A DNA stretch of 64,000 bases from Neopestalotiopsis rosae. Taxonomy: Eukaryota > Ascomycota > Sordariomycetes > Amphisphaeriales > Sporocadaceae. The notes beneath the pieces are model-generated. The model was not told the DNA's origin. It worked only from the letters and a program-made list of their open reading frames with translations, and searched no databases. This document shows positions 1-11,744 of the stretch, piece by piece. Made by a program: the position numbers and the translations under genes. How positions within the stretch are numbered: position 1 is the stretch's first letter; every line of letters begins with the position of its first letter. The stretch is taken from contig JALGAS010000004.1 in assembly GCA_023078685.1 (NCBI GenBank), forward strand, positions 1,612,001 through 1,676,000, given 5' to 3'.

Positions 1-2927
1 ATTAGACAGAAAAGAGACTAAGAAAAGACCTCGTCGGACTCCACCGTTCAAGAGGTCTCGGTTGACGGCCTGTAGGCCCAAATAGGAAGGTGTTCCTCGT
101 TGCAGTTGATAGGAAGCCGTGGGGTGGCCTAGGGTGGCCAAGGGTAGCCCCCAGCATCCAAGCAAAACCAAGTCGGCAACCACACAAACACGCATCCGGA
201 CAGCGAACTAAGCAAGCTCCCCAGCTGCTCAACCACGCAGCTAACTGATCAACATCCGGGGGCCAGATATTTCCACGGAACCGACTAGGCAGCATCAGGA
301 AGTCTGGCACGGTTCTCAGTGGGTCCAATTTATCGGCCCACTGCTGCCAAGTCTGGGCGCACGCAGCATCAAAGGCAAAATCGGTCTTGGTCTCTCGAAG
401 CGCCTTCTTGTCCTTGCCGCAAATGTCCAAATGTCGTGATATAGCTGTATAAACAAGCATCACAAGACAAGACACAAGCAGGCAGCTGGGCTGGTTCAAG
501 CTTCGCCAAGTGAGCGGGAGAAGACTCTTGGGAAGCTTCCTTAGCCTTACTACCTACCTTAGCGTAAGCCTGCCAAGCCATTCTATACTCCCTCGATGCA
601 GATACAAGGATTCAATTCCTCCGGCCATAGCAGCTAGGTAGGTAGGTAAGGTGAAGGAGCACTGGAGCAGAGTAGGAAGAAGAAGCTCAGAAAAGAGACA
701 ATTACCTAGCGCTTCGAAACTACCATCTCCATCCAACATCCCCCTTGCGTCGAAACCGTCGTGCCTACCAAACAAAGCTGGGAACCCACTCCTCTTTGCC
801 TCAAGACACTTCAGCTGGGGACTTTCAAGATTGGATCTCATTAGCCGTGCACTGGAGGTCTCCGAAATGGAGTCGGTCCTCGTCGGTGGTTCGCTGGTAG
901 CGGATGCTAAAAACCCAACGGTCGTTCGTTTCGTAACCCCAGGGCCCCGCAGATAAGAGCAGAGCAGCGGGTCGCTGGATCATAAGGTAATAAGCACTGT
1001 AATCAGACGAAAAAGAATGTCTCATCCTTTGCGCGCGCACCCGACCCGACGCAACGAAACCATGGACAAAATCTAAGGGTCTAATTGTCAGGTCTGCTTG
1101 TCTCAAACAACCCCTGTTCGCACCAATCTGACGACGAGCTGACGACTTATCATTCAATTGCGCAATGGTCAAAAATGATTGGCTCATATTAGACACACCT
1201 CGGCTTCAAAACACATTCGGCTGTATTTTGCTAACTACCACCCGAGCCACTTACCACCTACATGCACTATTGTTCAACACCACAAAGTTCGCCTCTTCTC
1301 GCCTCGCCCGATCAGTCAATGTTCCCCCGTCCTATCCCATCGCATCCTCCAGCCTCTTTGCTGTCGCACGAGAGATACTGACCGGGGTGCTTTGGTTCAA
1401 AAGGTCCATATTGTATTCGAATACGACGCCACTTACCTACTTCCATACCATCATACTCTCTTTCCTACTACTACCCAATGATTTTCCATTTTCGCCCTAG
1501 TGAGGACTCCATATCTCCCTCTCCCCCATCGCACCAATATCGTCCCATGGAATTCCGTGCCCACTCCATACTGCGTACTACATTGCACCCCGGGGCTTGC
1601 ATTGGTTTGAATTTCGCCCCAAGTATTCCCAGTGCCAAGGAACGGGAATCGTAGCCAACTGTGCTAATGCGCCAGGCGCCTGTCTCGTCCGAAATGGAGC
1701 CTGCGTCGAGATGGAGGTGTCATGTGTATGTGTTATGTGTAGCATTGAGTTGACATGGTGACATGTGTGTGCCTCTTTTCTCGCCGCCGCCCTGCATGGA
1801 AACTCTCGAGAACATTCGCGGAAGCTGACCCGTTTACGTGCAAGTCGTGTTGCTTGGCAAAGCTGTTGGTCATTTGTCCTTTTCGACAGCTCTCCAGCAT
1901 CTTTGTCTTGCTTGTTTTACTTTGCCAAGATCAGCCCTTCTGCGGGATACGCCTTGTCTTCCATCTTGGCGGCTCGGCGGATACGCCCAGATCGGTTCAT
2001 CGAGGCAGATCATGGGCTGACTGGCGAAATTTCCACCACACCCATAGACCTGCCCTACAAAGATTAGATGCACCATATCGATGATGAAACAAAAACTACA
2101 GCCTGGGCTTGGCGCTCTGTTGGTCCTTCTCTCTCCAGCATTTGGCAATGTCCTCTTTTTGCAGGCGACCTCAAAATAGGGATCAAGAGACTAGAGCAAT
2201 GGTCTATGTACTGTCAAAAATGGGATATCGAGACTATCTGATTTGCTAAAATCCTTCCGTAAGATAGAGGCACAGTCATTAGGCTCGAGTAGGACCGGTG
2301 CAATACAAATCCCACGGAGCTGATACGGTAGGTCGACCGATAGGCAAGAAACTCGTCATGTCAGCCTGTGCCACCCGCATTTCCAGCGAATGATGGTTGT
2401 GGTTTTCTGCTTACTGAACATCGTGGAAAAATTACGCTAGTAGTACATAGTAGATGCAGCTGGCTGAACAAGGGCAAGGAACGCACCAAAACGCGCCCGC
2501 CCCTGCGTCCTTGCTTGCTTGTGTGCTCGGAAGAGTAACCGAAAGGACTCAAAACTACAACTAGTAGGCTTGGTAGGCGATCAATGGCCAGGATTGCGGG
2601 AATCCTGTCTGCTGGTAGGTAAACGCGAGTACGAAATGCTCTGACAGCACATTTGAGACATGCCACATGTGCCTATGTGGAACCACACTCAATAGCTCAG
2701 AGACAAAGTATGATGTGAGAACAATTTTCCGTCCTTCTTACTTGACGGCGAAGCCAGCAATCTGGACGCTTGAATCCTCATTCCCGTCTTATCAGCGACG
2801 ATTTATTGGTTCAGCACAACGTTACAGCTCGCTCTTAACATCTCTGCTTATTTCCGACCATGTTCATGTCATCAACTTCTTCCAACCGATCAACTCGTAC
2901 CAGATAGCCCTTCCAGCTCCAGTGCTT
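1..2927. other. gene-free stretch at window start
   Basis: No open frame here reads like a known protein, and I could not assemble any from spliced pieces. The longest frame (minus strand, about 2-499) has no recognisable domain. Short ACCTACC/GGTAGGT runs occur near 545-560 and 630-650; such runs are scattered in many fungal intergenic regions. The stretch may hold UTRs of a gene lying left of the window. Confidence 0.6.
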
Positions 2928-3855
2928 TTACCAGACGCCGGGAATGATGGCGTATTTTCCATTGATCTTCTCCTCGCCAAACTTTTGAGCATACCACTTC
3001 TTCCCCGACACGGCCCGAGGAAGCATGGCAGATATCTCAGCCAGCAAGAATGCCCGTGCTGGAGCGAAAGACGAACCTCCCGCAATCCAGAAACCTAGCC
3101 ACTCAATCCATTCCATAAAGTAGTGCGGGTAGAGCATATACTTGAAAAGCCCATTGTTCGGGACAGAATAATGCTTCTCAATGCTCTTCTTGCCCTCGCC
3201 CGCTAGCTTGGCCTGGCGCCGCTGTTCTTTGCGTCGAATCTCGCGAAGCTCCTCATCGCAAAAGTAGTTGCTCGTGAGGCCGATACCAAAGGCAAGCACG
3301 CCAACGCCAAACCGTAGCGTGGAAAAGCCCTGCGCGTGCCATTCTGCTTGCGTCGTGGGCCCGTATGCCGCGAGCCATGAACCAATGCAGGTTGCGTTGG
3401 TAAGCTGGAAGGCGATAGCATTGGCCCACACGACAACATGAATGGGCGACATGGATGGCTGGATAAAGGGGAACAAGACGGCTCGATACGTATAGTGAAG
3501 GATATACATGCTAGCAAGGACCTTGTTCTGCCATGGGAGGTCGGCAATGCCGGATTTGCCGGCAAGGTGATTCATGGTATACACAATGGTCAAGATGGAT
3601 GGAATTTCCATGGTGAACCAGGCTACACGTCCAGGTATGTTGAAAACCGACTTGGTGGAGGTCTTGCCCATGCCATACCACGAGACAAGCCATTGTATGG
3701 AACCGAGCTTTGGCGAAAGGGAGTCAGTCAGTTGCTGCATGAAGTACGTTGAAGGAGCAATTGAGATGCCATACGAGCGGGTACAAGTTCCACCAAAATA
3801 AGATGCACTCAAAGTTGTCGCGACTGGGTGGAAACCACCCCTCGATTAGTGCCAT
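2928..3855 (-). CDS. steroid 5-alpha-reductase family membrane enzyme
   Basis: Predicted ER-membrane, NADPH-dependent reductase of the 3-oxo-5-alpha-steroid 4-dehydrogenase family (SRD5A1/DET2 type), acting on the C=C bond of 3-oxo-steroids or related lipids. The model has two exons, 3775-3855 and 2928-3707, joined in phase 0 across a 67-base intron (GTATGG...CCAAAG), giving 286 residues. Exon 1 supplies the N-terminus MALIEGWFPPSRDN, which resembles fungal members. The C-terminal domain has the family signature: PHYFMEWIEWLGF, then a WYAQKFGEE block and an IPGVW end. Several hydrophobic membrane segments fit. The acceptor is AAG; a CAG at the end of ATGCAG would leave only a 40-base intron and add nine unusual residues. 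The natural substrate cannot be read from sequence; an enoyl-reductase role on other lipids is possible. It is divergent from the MINDY gene across about 1.46 kb. Confidence 0.88.
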
Positions 3856-5315
3856 GATGAGAGCTGATCACGAATCTGGAGCTGTAGTACTGCCAATGTG
3901 TGCTGGGCAGAAGAGGGCTTCGGAAGAGAGCAGAGCCTCGAAGCAAAAAGACTTCTAGGTTGTATCAAGTCTGTGCGTGGCTTTTGAGCGTTGAATTCAG
4001 GGTCAACCTAGAAGTCAGTTGGGTGGAATGACGTCGAGACGTTCTGTTAAATTCAATGCACTCATTGATTCAAGGGATCTTGTTACTCAGACGCATTTTG
4101 AAAATCGAACGGTCATAACGGGAACGGGGACAGCCGCCCCACCCATTTAGCAGAAGGGGCAGCGACAAAAGACCCGCTTTTCTTTAGGTCCAAGCCGCGA
4201 TTGACAGTCTGGGGAAAGCTTTGGAAGCGAACGCTAGGAATCCATCAACTACCGGTAGGTATGGAGCATACAATTGTGCATACGAACTGCACATGTATGT
4301 GATTATACTCTATCCAATACTCTAGAGTATAGACATAGGACTCTAGTGTTCCAATCAGCAAGTATGCGGCGCCCTCAGCTGAGGGAAAAAAAAAAAAAAG
4401 GCCATGTGCCACATGACAAGCATAAGCAATTCGCCTCTCTGGGCATCGATGCACCGCCACACTAGCTTCGCCATGGTGAGTGTGCTAATGTGGCTCGTGC
4501 GGCTTTATGAGAACAATTGAGCGGCACTCCAGCCACCAGCGTACACTCTGCAGAAGGAGGTGCGTGTTGAACATGTCTACTCTGTACACCACGCCTAACT
4601 GTTTGACTCTATACAGTTCGTAAATATACAGGAGTTATATCAACAGAGACCAACATCTTTCATAATTCGAAAATTCCAATGTACCGGTATTGAACCAATC
4701 AGGAACAAGCACCACAGCTCATGGTGGCATATTCAAGGTCCCTGCGTTATTCTGCTGCCTGTTGGTGGAGCGCTATGAAGGTGCACCGCCACAAAGTCGC
4801 TTTCGCGTTCCTGGCGGCATCCGGCAACGCAACTCCACTGCACTGAAGGGCCTCCCACCAAACTCTAAGGTAGACTGTTGGCTGCTGATGATTTAACAGC
4901 CACTTCCTTTTCCCTCTTTCCATCCCCAAAGTTACTTATTACCAACATCGAAACTAGATAAGGAACCTTAATTCTTAACATAAACATTAGCCAGACTACT
5001 ACGTACGCTGTTCAAGTAGTCGTCCGCTCTCTTTTCAGCGAAGCCAGCGACCCGTGATTGCAACAGCTAATGACGTAGGTAGCTCGGAGCACCTATCTCA
5101 GCCCTTCTCCACCCGCTGTCAATCGCCATTGCTCGTGGCTTTCAACACCAGAGAGTATCACGGCATTCTCCAGCACGGCCGATTATATACCCATCCCACC
5201 ATTCTCTATTCTGCACGAAAACGAGGGCCTGTCTGGCTGCTGCCCACCACTGGAAGTTCGCGCCGGTTCTGGTCAGCTACTCGATCGCATTGCACGGTCG
5301 ACCGAGGACCCCACC
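3856..5315. other. divergent intergenic region
   Basis: This is the shared upstream region of the reductase (-) and the MINDY gene (+). It contains a run of about 15 A near 4385-4399. A TATATA lies at 5184-5189, about 127 bases before the MINDY ATG. A two-codon upstream frame (ATG ACG TAG) at 5070-5078 would matter only if transcription starts that far upstream. No gene is seen. Confidence 0.55.
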
Positions 5316-8066
5316 ATGGTGTCACCGAAGCCGAATTCCAGTACCGCAAACGCAAACAACGATGTCCCCCCGTCAATCAGAATCCAGGGCCCTAACCAAG
5401 ATGTTTGGTCGCCTACGGATTCTGAAATAGATGGGGGAAACGTCTGGGAAGACTTGGGCGCGGGGCATCCCCATCAGGGCAGTGTTGCACAAGATGTGCC
5501 AGAGGCGCTTCGACCCGGCTCATCATCGAAGAGTCCCTTTGACACAGGAGACGAAAACCCGTGGGAGGAGCCGCGTCAAGGCGCCGAGAAACCAAAAATC
5601 ACACTCGAACATACCCCCACAGTACTACGACCTGGCGGCAAGATGGAAACGAACCCTTTCAAGCGCAAGCCCGTCAGCAGAGCTGCGTCTGGCAGTAATG
5701 CCAATGTCGCACCAGCACGGTCGAATGCAGAACCCGTGGTTCCAACCCAGACGTTCTCAAAACTTCAAATGAACGACTCCGACACAAACATCAACCCTTG
5801 GAAACCATACAACCCAGATGCTCCGCCCACCTCGAAACCACCTCCGATCCCCTCAATCATCCGTCAAGACTCCGAAAAGAATATTTGGGGTACATCTCCT
5901 CCCGCTGCTCAGCTTCCTGAAGATCCGATAGGAAATTCGCCCACGCCAATGTCTCTGCCATCTGGAAGGGAATCGCCAGCTTGGGATGAGGTCGAGCGTG
6001 CAAAACCCTCCCTCGGTTCAGTGCCAACGAAATCGACCGAAGAGCAGGAGATATCGCAAGACGCACATGCCTGGGATGATCTCGGTGACATTATAGGTTC
6101 CAACGCACCGGCAAAGCCCAGCCTGTCGAGACAAAGCACATGGGAGAATTTTGTGGATGGCGAAGAAGAGCAGAAGGAATCGCCTTCTACATCGCCCCCT
6201 CTTGTAGCAGTGGACGAGCCAGGGGCACCGCCCAAGCCAGTTGCACAGAGTGAACCGGTGGTAGAGGTTGTCCCTGCAGAGGCTGAGCCATCAGAGGCAC
6301 CGCCGCCACCTTTACCCCCAAGACGAGCCGATTCACCTGTCCAGCAAGCAACAAGCAGTACATCCAACGCTGCCGACAAGACGGAAACTTACCAAATCAA
6401 AAATATCAACTGGTTCGACGCAAATGCGTCACAAAATCCTCGAAGGTCACCAATTCTCATACAAAATGTCAACGGCCCATGTCCTCTGGTCGCTCTCGTC
6501 AATGCCCTGACCTTGACGACGCCTGCTGACCTGCCCAACACCGTTCTCGTCGAGACTCTGCGTTCCAGAGAACAAATAAGCCTGAATCTTCTTCTCGAGG
6601 CGGTGTTTGATGAGCTCATGTCTCCGAGAAGAACAAAGTCGGACGCTGCTTTGCCTGATGTCAGTGAGCTATACGCTTTTCTGAAGGGTCTACACACGGG
6701 CATGAACGTCAATCCACGCTATGTCCCAACCCCTGAGCTTGTCAATCTTCACAAGAGGACCTCAACACACGTGCACCCCTCGGAACGTGATGACACGGTT
6801 CCCGGGACTTTCGAAGACACACGCGACATGAAACTCTACGCTACCTTTTCGATACCTTTGATCCATGGATGGTTACCACGCAACGATGAGCCAGCCTATG
6901 CAGCATTCTCGAGACAGGCAACATCGTACGACGAGGCACAAAATCTCATGTTCCGGGAAGAGGAACTTGAAGACAAACTCGGCAATTCGTCTGCTGGTTT
7001 AACGGAACAAGAGCAGCAAATATACCAAGACATACTCACTATTCGATCATGGCTGAGCTCATCCGCTACGCAACTTACAAGATGGGGTCTGACGGTGATC
7101 ACCAAATCCATCCAGCCAGGAAGCTTTGCCATATTGTTTCGAAACGATCACTTCTCTGCTCTGTACAGACATCCGCAAACCAACCAGCTTTTTAGCCTCG
7201 TTACGGACGCTGGTTTCTATACCCACGACGAGATTGTGTGGGAATCTCTGGTTGACGTCAATGGCGAGCGGACAGAGTTCTTCTCGGGCGACTTTCGACT
7301 GGTTGGAGGCCCAGAGCAGGGATTGTCACAAAATGTGCAGGAGAATTGGTACGATGCAGAATCGTCTGCTGCTCAGGGAGGTGAATGGCAAACCGTACGG
7401 AACAGGAATGGTCGAAACGCCCAGGGACGGGCAGATCCGCCCGGCTCGCCAATGTCGGGTGATCACGAACAGGAGGACCGTGACCTTGCGCTTGCCTTGC
7501 AACTCCAGGAAGAGGAGGATGAGCGCCACCGCAACGAGCAAGCCGCCCGCCGACGAGAGAGCCAATTGTCTGAGCAGTTTATTGAGCAGCAAGGACGAGG
7601 CGTGACAGCACGGACGGGTCCGTTAGGACGTGGGGGTGGTTCTGTAAGAGGAGGCTTGGCACCAGCGCGTACAAGTTCGGCTTCCATCAATGTGCCAGTA
7701 CGTGGCGGCGGTAACGCTGCTCGAGGTGGTCGCCCGGTGCAACAGGTTCGGCCATTGGTTCCACCAGTCAATACAACCCACCGACCCACGAACCCCGAGG
7801 ATGAAGATGCACCTCCATCGTACGAACAGGCTAGTAGAGCTGAGCCATACGTGCCTCCGAGTGGTCATCCCAATCACCCCACCAGCACTCCCACCAGTGC
7901 CACGACTGCACGCCGGAGAACAACAGTGTCGGGCAACGGGCCATCACAGCCTTCACCAGCACAAGCAGGGCCAAGTAACGCAGGTGGTATGGGTAGAGGC
8001 CGTCCCATGGCTGCCCACCAGCAAAGTGCGTCTGTAGACCGGAACAAGGATTGTCTGGTAATGTAA
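5316..8066 (+). CDS. MINDY-family (FAM63/DUF544) deubiquitinase
   Basis: Cysteine protease predicted to trim Lys48-linked polyubiquitin, as the MINDY family does. It is one uninterrupted frame of 916 residues; the ATG sits in a good context (CCACCATGG). Residues 1-350 are Pro/Ser-rich and probably disordered. The catalytic domain starts near residue 355 (TYQIKNINWFDAN). The nucleophile is Cys389 in QNVNGPCPLVALVNAL and the active-site histidine is His612 in FRNDHFSALYRH. A ubiquitin-binding helix of MIU/UIM type follows near 719-733 (DLALALQLQEEED). After it come an Arg/Gly-rich tract at about 760-806 and a proline-rich tail. The last four residues, CLVM, match a CaaX prenylation box, suggesting membrane attachment. 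The gene converges on the carboxylesterase. Confidence 0.93.
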   Translation: MVSPKPNSSTANANNDVPPSIRIQGPNQDVWSPTDSEIDGGNVWEDLGAGHPHQGSVAQDVPEALRPGSSSKSPFDTGDENPWEEPRQGAEKPKITLEHTPTVLRPGGKMETNPFKRKPVSRAASGSNANVAPARSNAEPVVPTQTFSKLQMNDSDTNINPWKPYNPDAPPTSKPPPIPSIIRQDSEKNIWGTSPPAAQLPEDPIGNSPTPMSLPSGRESPAWDEVERAKPSLGSVPTKSTEEQEISQDAHAWDDLGDIIGSNAPAKPSLSRQSTWENFVDGEEEQKESPSTSPPLVAVDEPGAPPKPVAQSEPVVEVVPAEAEPSEAPPPPLPPRRADSPVQQATSSTSNAADKTETYQIKNINWFDANASQNPRRSPILIQNVNGPCPLVALVNALTLTTPADLPNTVLVETLRSREQISLNLLLEAVFDELMSPRRTKSDAALPDVSELYAFLKGLHTGMNVNPRYVPTPELVNLHKRTSTHVHPSERDDTVPGTFEDTRDMKLYATFSIPLIHGWLPRNDEPAYAAFSRQATSYDEAQNLMFREEELEDKLGNSSAGLTEQEQQIYQDILTIRSWLSSSATQLTRWGLTVITKSIQPGSFAILFRNDHFSALYRHPQTNQLFSLVTDAGFYTHDEIVWESLVDVNGERTEFFSGDFRLVGGPEQGLSQNVQENWYDAESSAAQGGEWQTVRNRNGRNAQGRADPPGSPMSGDHEQEDRDLALALQLQEEEDERHRNEQAARRRESQLSEQFIEQQGRGVTARTGPLGRGGGSVRGGLAPARTSSASINVPVRGGGNAARGGRPVQQVRPLVPPVNTTHRPTNPEDEDAPPSYEQASRAEPYVPPSGHPNHPTSTPTSATTARRRTTVSGNGPSQPSPAQAGPSNAGGMGRGRPMAAHQQSASVDRNKDCLVM

Positions 8067-8530
8067 GACGCCGAGGCCATCGATTTCACTTTTCTGTGCC
8101 TTTTTTGTTTGTTTGTTTCTGCATAGTGAGTATAGCTCGTTGCTCTATTTCTCGCATCTATGCACGATAGGGTCATGAGGCGTCACGGGAGTACTGGTAC
8201 AAATTTGGTCATGAGTTACGTAGCGACCCCTCAATGGATACCAAGTCCAAGGGACGATCACGATAGAATTACCGCACGGCAAGAAGCTTCACCAGGCTAC
8301 GGTGAAGGTTTGTGTAATACTTAAACATGTTTACTTCTTAAATGGAAACTGATGCTGTCTTTCGTGTGCGAAGCGATGAAATTAAAATTTGACGACCTGG
8401 GAAACAAATTTCTGCTGGGAACGTGATCTATTAATGCCCGAGTAATTTGTTAGGGATATACCATCTGGGTATCAACTCAGCCACATAATTCAAGCGTGGT
8501 ATTCCTCACGGACGCTGGCTTGACTTTTGC
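8067..8530. other. convergent 3' intergenic region
   Basis: This holds the 3' ends of the MINDY gene (+) and the carboxylesterase (-). A T/G-rich stretch (TTTTTTGTTTGTTTG) follows the MINDY stop at about 8101-8117, as in a fungal 3' UTR. No gene is seen. Confidence 0.6.
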
Positions 8531-10438
8531 TCAGAATTTCCACTGCTCCCTAGCCTTGCTAGCAATAAAAGCCATACCAGGGACTCTGTAATCATCCTTC
8601 TCAACGTACGAAGTGATATTTGCATCAAACACAAAGTTTGCACCGATTCCCTCATTCTCCAAAGTATACGCCGGCCAGACAGGGTAGCCGGTAAGACCGT
8701 GGTGATTGGGGTCGAGATCAGCGGCAAACGAAGCCCACATGCGGCTCATGAGGGTCGAGACGCCGACATAGGCATCGCGGTCCACGAGGCTGGCGTTGAA
8801 CGGGTTGGTGGCGTAGCCGGCGCCGTCGACGTTGTTAAAGACCCAGGCCACCTCCTGGTAGTGGGTGGCGCCGACGGCGGCGGGGAGGCCCGCGGGCACG
8901 ACGTTGAAGCGGTAGCTGTAGGCCGTCACGTTGGCGCGCGCGCACGCCGAGACGAGGGCGCGGCGCGGCATGTGCTCGACCACGTCGCCGAAGAAGGCCG
9001 CGACGCGCTTCCACTGCGAGCCGTAGGTGGCCTCCTCGGCGGCCGTGAGGGCGTGCGCCGCGGGAATGCCGATGCCGGGGACGTTCGGGTAGAGGGCCTC
9101 GATCGCGGCCACGGTGGCATTGTCCGGGCCGCCCTCGGCCACGGCGGCGCGGAACTCGGCGTCCGTGTTGATGCCCGACGGCCCGATGGCGGTGCCCTCG
9201 TCCGTGTTGGTGCCGTAGAGCACGGGGACCTGGACGAAGCGGCCCTCGGCGATTTGCGTGCTCTGGTAGTCTTGGAGAAAGTCCCCGTCCATGACGGCGA
9301 CCCAGGGGCCGAGGCCAGTGCCTGAGATCCAGGTGTCGGTGATGTTGAGAGCTGCGTTCAATTTCTCAAAAGGCAGGCTTCGCAGGCACTCTAGCGGACT
9401 GGTGGTAGTATTATTAGTGGCGCATCCGGTACTGGTCGTCAAGTTGGTGTAAAGCTCCTCAGAGTATGCATCGGGATCCGGCGTCGCATACGGCCAGCGC
9501 TCCAGCGGGCCGCCCGACTCCATGATGACGGCACGGAAGAGACCATCGTCGCGGCCGCCGTAGGCCGTCAGGTGGCGCCCAATGGCGATGGCGCCGGCGC
9601 TCTCGCCAAACAGCGTCACCTTGGCCGGGTCGCCGCCAAAGGCCGCGACGTTTTCCTGGAGCCAGTGCAAGGCGAGGCGCTGGTCGCGCAGGCCATTGTT
9701 GGCGGAGCCGTTGGCCTTGACTTCCTCGCTCCACAAGAAGCCAAAGGCCGAGAGGCGGTAGTTTAGGGAGACGCCAATGATGGGCTTGTTTGCCTCGACC
9801 GACTTCTGGATTAGGCGTGAGAGATTGTACCTTGGGTCAACCGTGCCGCCTTCGTAGAATCCTCCACTGTCATTTTGCATGTGGTTAGCCTAGACAATGA
9901 TTGAAACTCATAGTGCCAGTCAGCTCACCCATGAAGCCACACCAATACTGGGAGTGGTTCAGTAGGAATGCCACCAGGGCGAACAATATTGATGGTGAGG
10001 CAGTCTTCTGAAGACTCGTAGTAATTGGAATCAGACTGTATCAATCATATTTGAGCACCGATTTAGGGCAGGTCAAGATATCCAAGGTTCAGGCAGCGTG
10101 ACTTACACCATAGCCAACACACTACAAAGTATTAGTAAATACTGGTTTTCCATATTAAACTTTCACTTGACACGACTTACAATGGGAGAGTACTCTGTCG
10201 CATTGCGTTCCTCACTCCAGGACTCATTGAGACTGGCGGGCCCTCGAAACCTCAAATCTCCAACCGGCGGTTGGGCATACGGGATGCCCAGGAACTCATC
10301 TTGATTGTAGTGGACATTGGTCTTTCCTAGGTACGTGCCGTTTTTTGTTGATGCACTGGGCGCATAGGCTGCAGAAGGATTTCCTAGGGCCAGGAAGAGG
10401 CCTAGGATGGAGCAGCGATTCACCCAAGAATGCACCAT
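8531..10438 (-). CDS. secreted type-B carboxylesterase/lipase
   Basis: Alpha/beta-hydrolase predicted to cleave carboxylic esters outside the cell. Four exons: 10181-10438, 10107-10121, 9929-10035 and 8531-9866, giving 571 residues, normal for this family. A signal peptide is visible (hydrophobic core ILGLFLALG, then a likely cut after SAAYA). The oxyanion-hole motif HGGGFYEGG is rebuilt across the third intron, which supports that junction. The catalytic triad is Ser216 in LFGESAGAI, Glu350 in TNTDEGT and His462 in GATHYQE. Exon 2 is only 15 bases and codes CVGYG between GTAAGT donors and TAG/CAG acceptors. The middle of the gene is very GC-rich. It is divergent from the MBL-fold hydrolase gene. 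The ester substrate is unknown. Confidence 0.92.
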
Positions 10439-11744
10439 GTTGGCCAGATACTTGAATTGTCAGAGACTCGGGGCAACGCTCATCGCAGTGCGTTCGGTGA
10501 TGTGGACAAGGCCACAATCAAGTATTTACGCCTCCCCATCCGTGCCGTCGGGACGCCGCGATGGTTCAATTTACTTGGATCGCGGTCGTCTTCATCCGAT
10601 CGTCAGGCATCGGGTATCGGGCATACTGATTGTATTTCACTGTCGGCACTGCTCCTCCTGCCGACCCCATGCAATATGTGTGGGGTGGAAAGGAGATGAT
10701 GCTAGTATGAAAGAGACTAGCATACGACATACTGTGAATCTTGGCATTTGACCGCGGCAAAGTGGCCGCGGAAAGATAACGATATTGCCCATCAAGTTGT
10801 TTTTGGCCAACTCCACGTCGGCTAAATGGCCAGGTGGGATTCACCGCAGTGCTGAATCAGCAATGACAACTTGAAAGGATCGCGATAGTTGTAACATTAA
10901 CAAAATATAGGGACGATAGACTCTGGTCAGAAGTATCGTAGTTATGTGATATGATTTCTTTCACAATACAAGTCTCCTTGAAGCAAGCACGCAGTTCCTT
11001 TTATCTCAATCTATGGCCGCAGCATTGGCAAAGACAACTAGGTTAATGACTATAGTGCGAGTAACCACGCTACAAGGAACCCCATTCGCTCAAGAACCAA
11101 GAACTAAAGACGGAAAGCACTAGTGACAAGCTGTGGATGGACATCATATATAGTCTATCAAAAGGGTGTCTTGCGTGAACATCCAGCCTATACAGTTTGG
11201 GAATCTCTTGCTTGCCGACTCAGCATGCCGAGAGTTGTAAATGCCAACAACCGCGGCGATGTGTGTGGAATACCCCACTTGTGATGGTTGCTATGCAGCC
11301 CTTGTGGGCATCTAGCAATGCATAGCCCGAACTAACCAAGTACCGGGACTAACACCGGAGTATACAATCTCCATGGACTATGCGTGGAGACAACACTGCA
11401 TAGGACTGAGTCGAACCGCAGGAATCCGGGGTTCATAGCAAGGTTCAAAGTCACTAAAACCCCGCATTTATGGAGGAGTAGGGAATAGAAAACGAAGATC
11501 GTGAGATTGTGCACCAATAGCCATGGTGCGCTTGACGATATCCATTGGCCGGGGAAACTGTGGGAGAATGGACGTGGAGAAACAAATGCATCTCACAGCC
11601 TCTCTTCTTGCTCATTTCGACGCGGGTATTCGTCATTGTCGTGACTATAAATACGACAGCATGAACTTGACGATGAATTACTAGGCTGTTATCTACTGGC
11701 CTCCTGATCATTGCTGTCTTCAAGTAAAGACCAAACAGAGAAAG
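10439..11744. other. divergent promoter region, esterase / MBL hydrolase
   Basis: A 1.3-kb region between two secreted-hydrolase genes transcribed away from each other. It is less GC-rich than the flanking coding parts. No open frame resembles a protein. Shared control of the two genes is possible but nothing in the sequence proves it. Confidence 0.5.

Noticed and set aside
2..499. 165-codon minus-strand open frame
   Set aside because: It begins with a Cys/Leu-rich stretch but has no domain, no flanking exons and unusual composition.
8699..9325. 208-codon plus-strand open frame opposite the carboxylesterase
   Set aside because: GC-rich codon bias of the esterase opens the antisense frame. 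The peptide is low-complexity Val/Gly/Asp/Arg and has no homology-like pattern.
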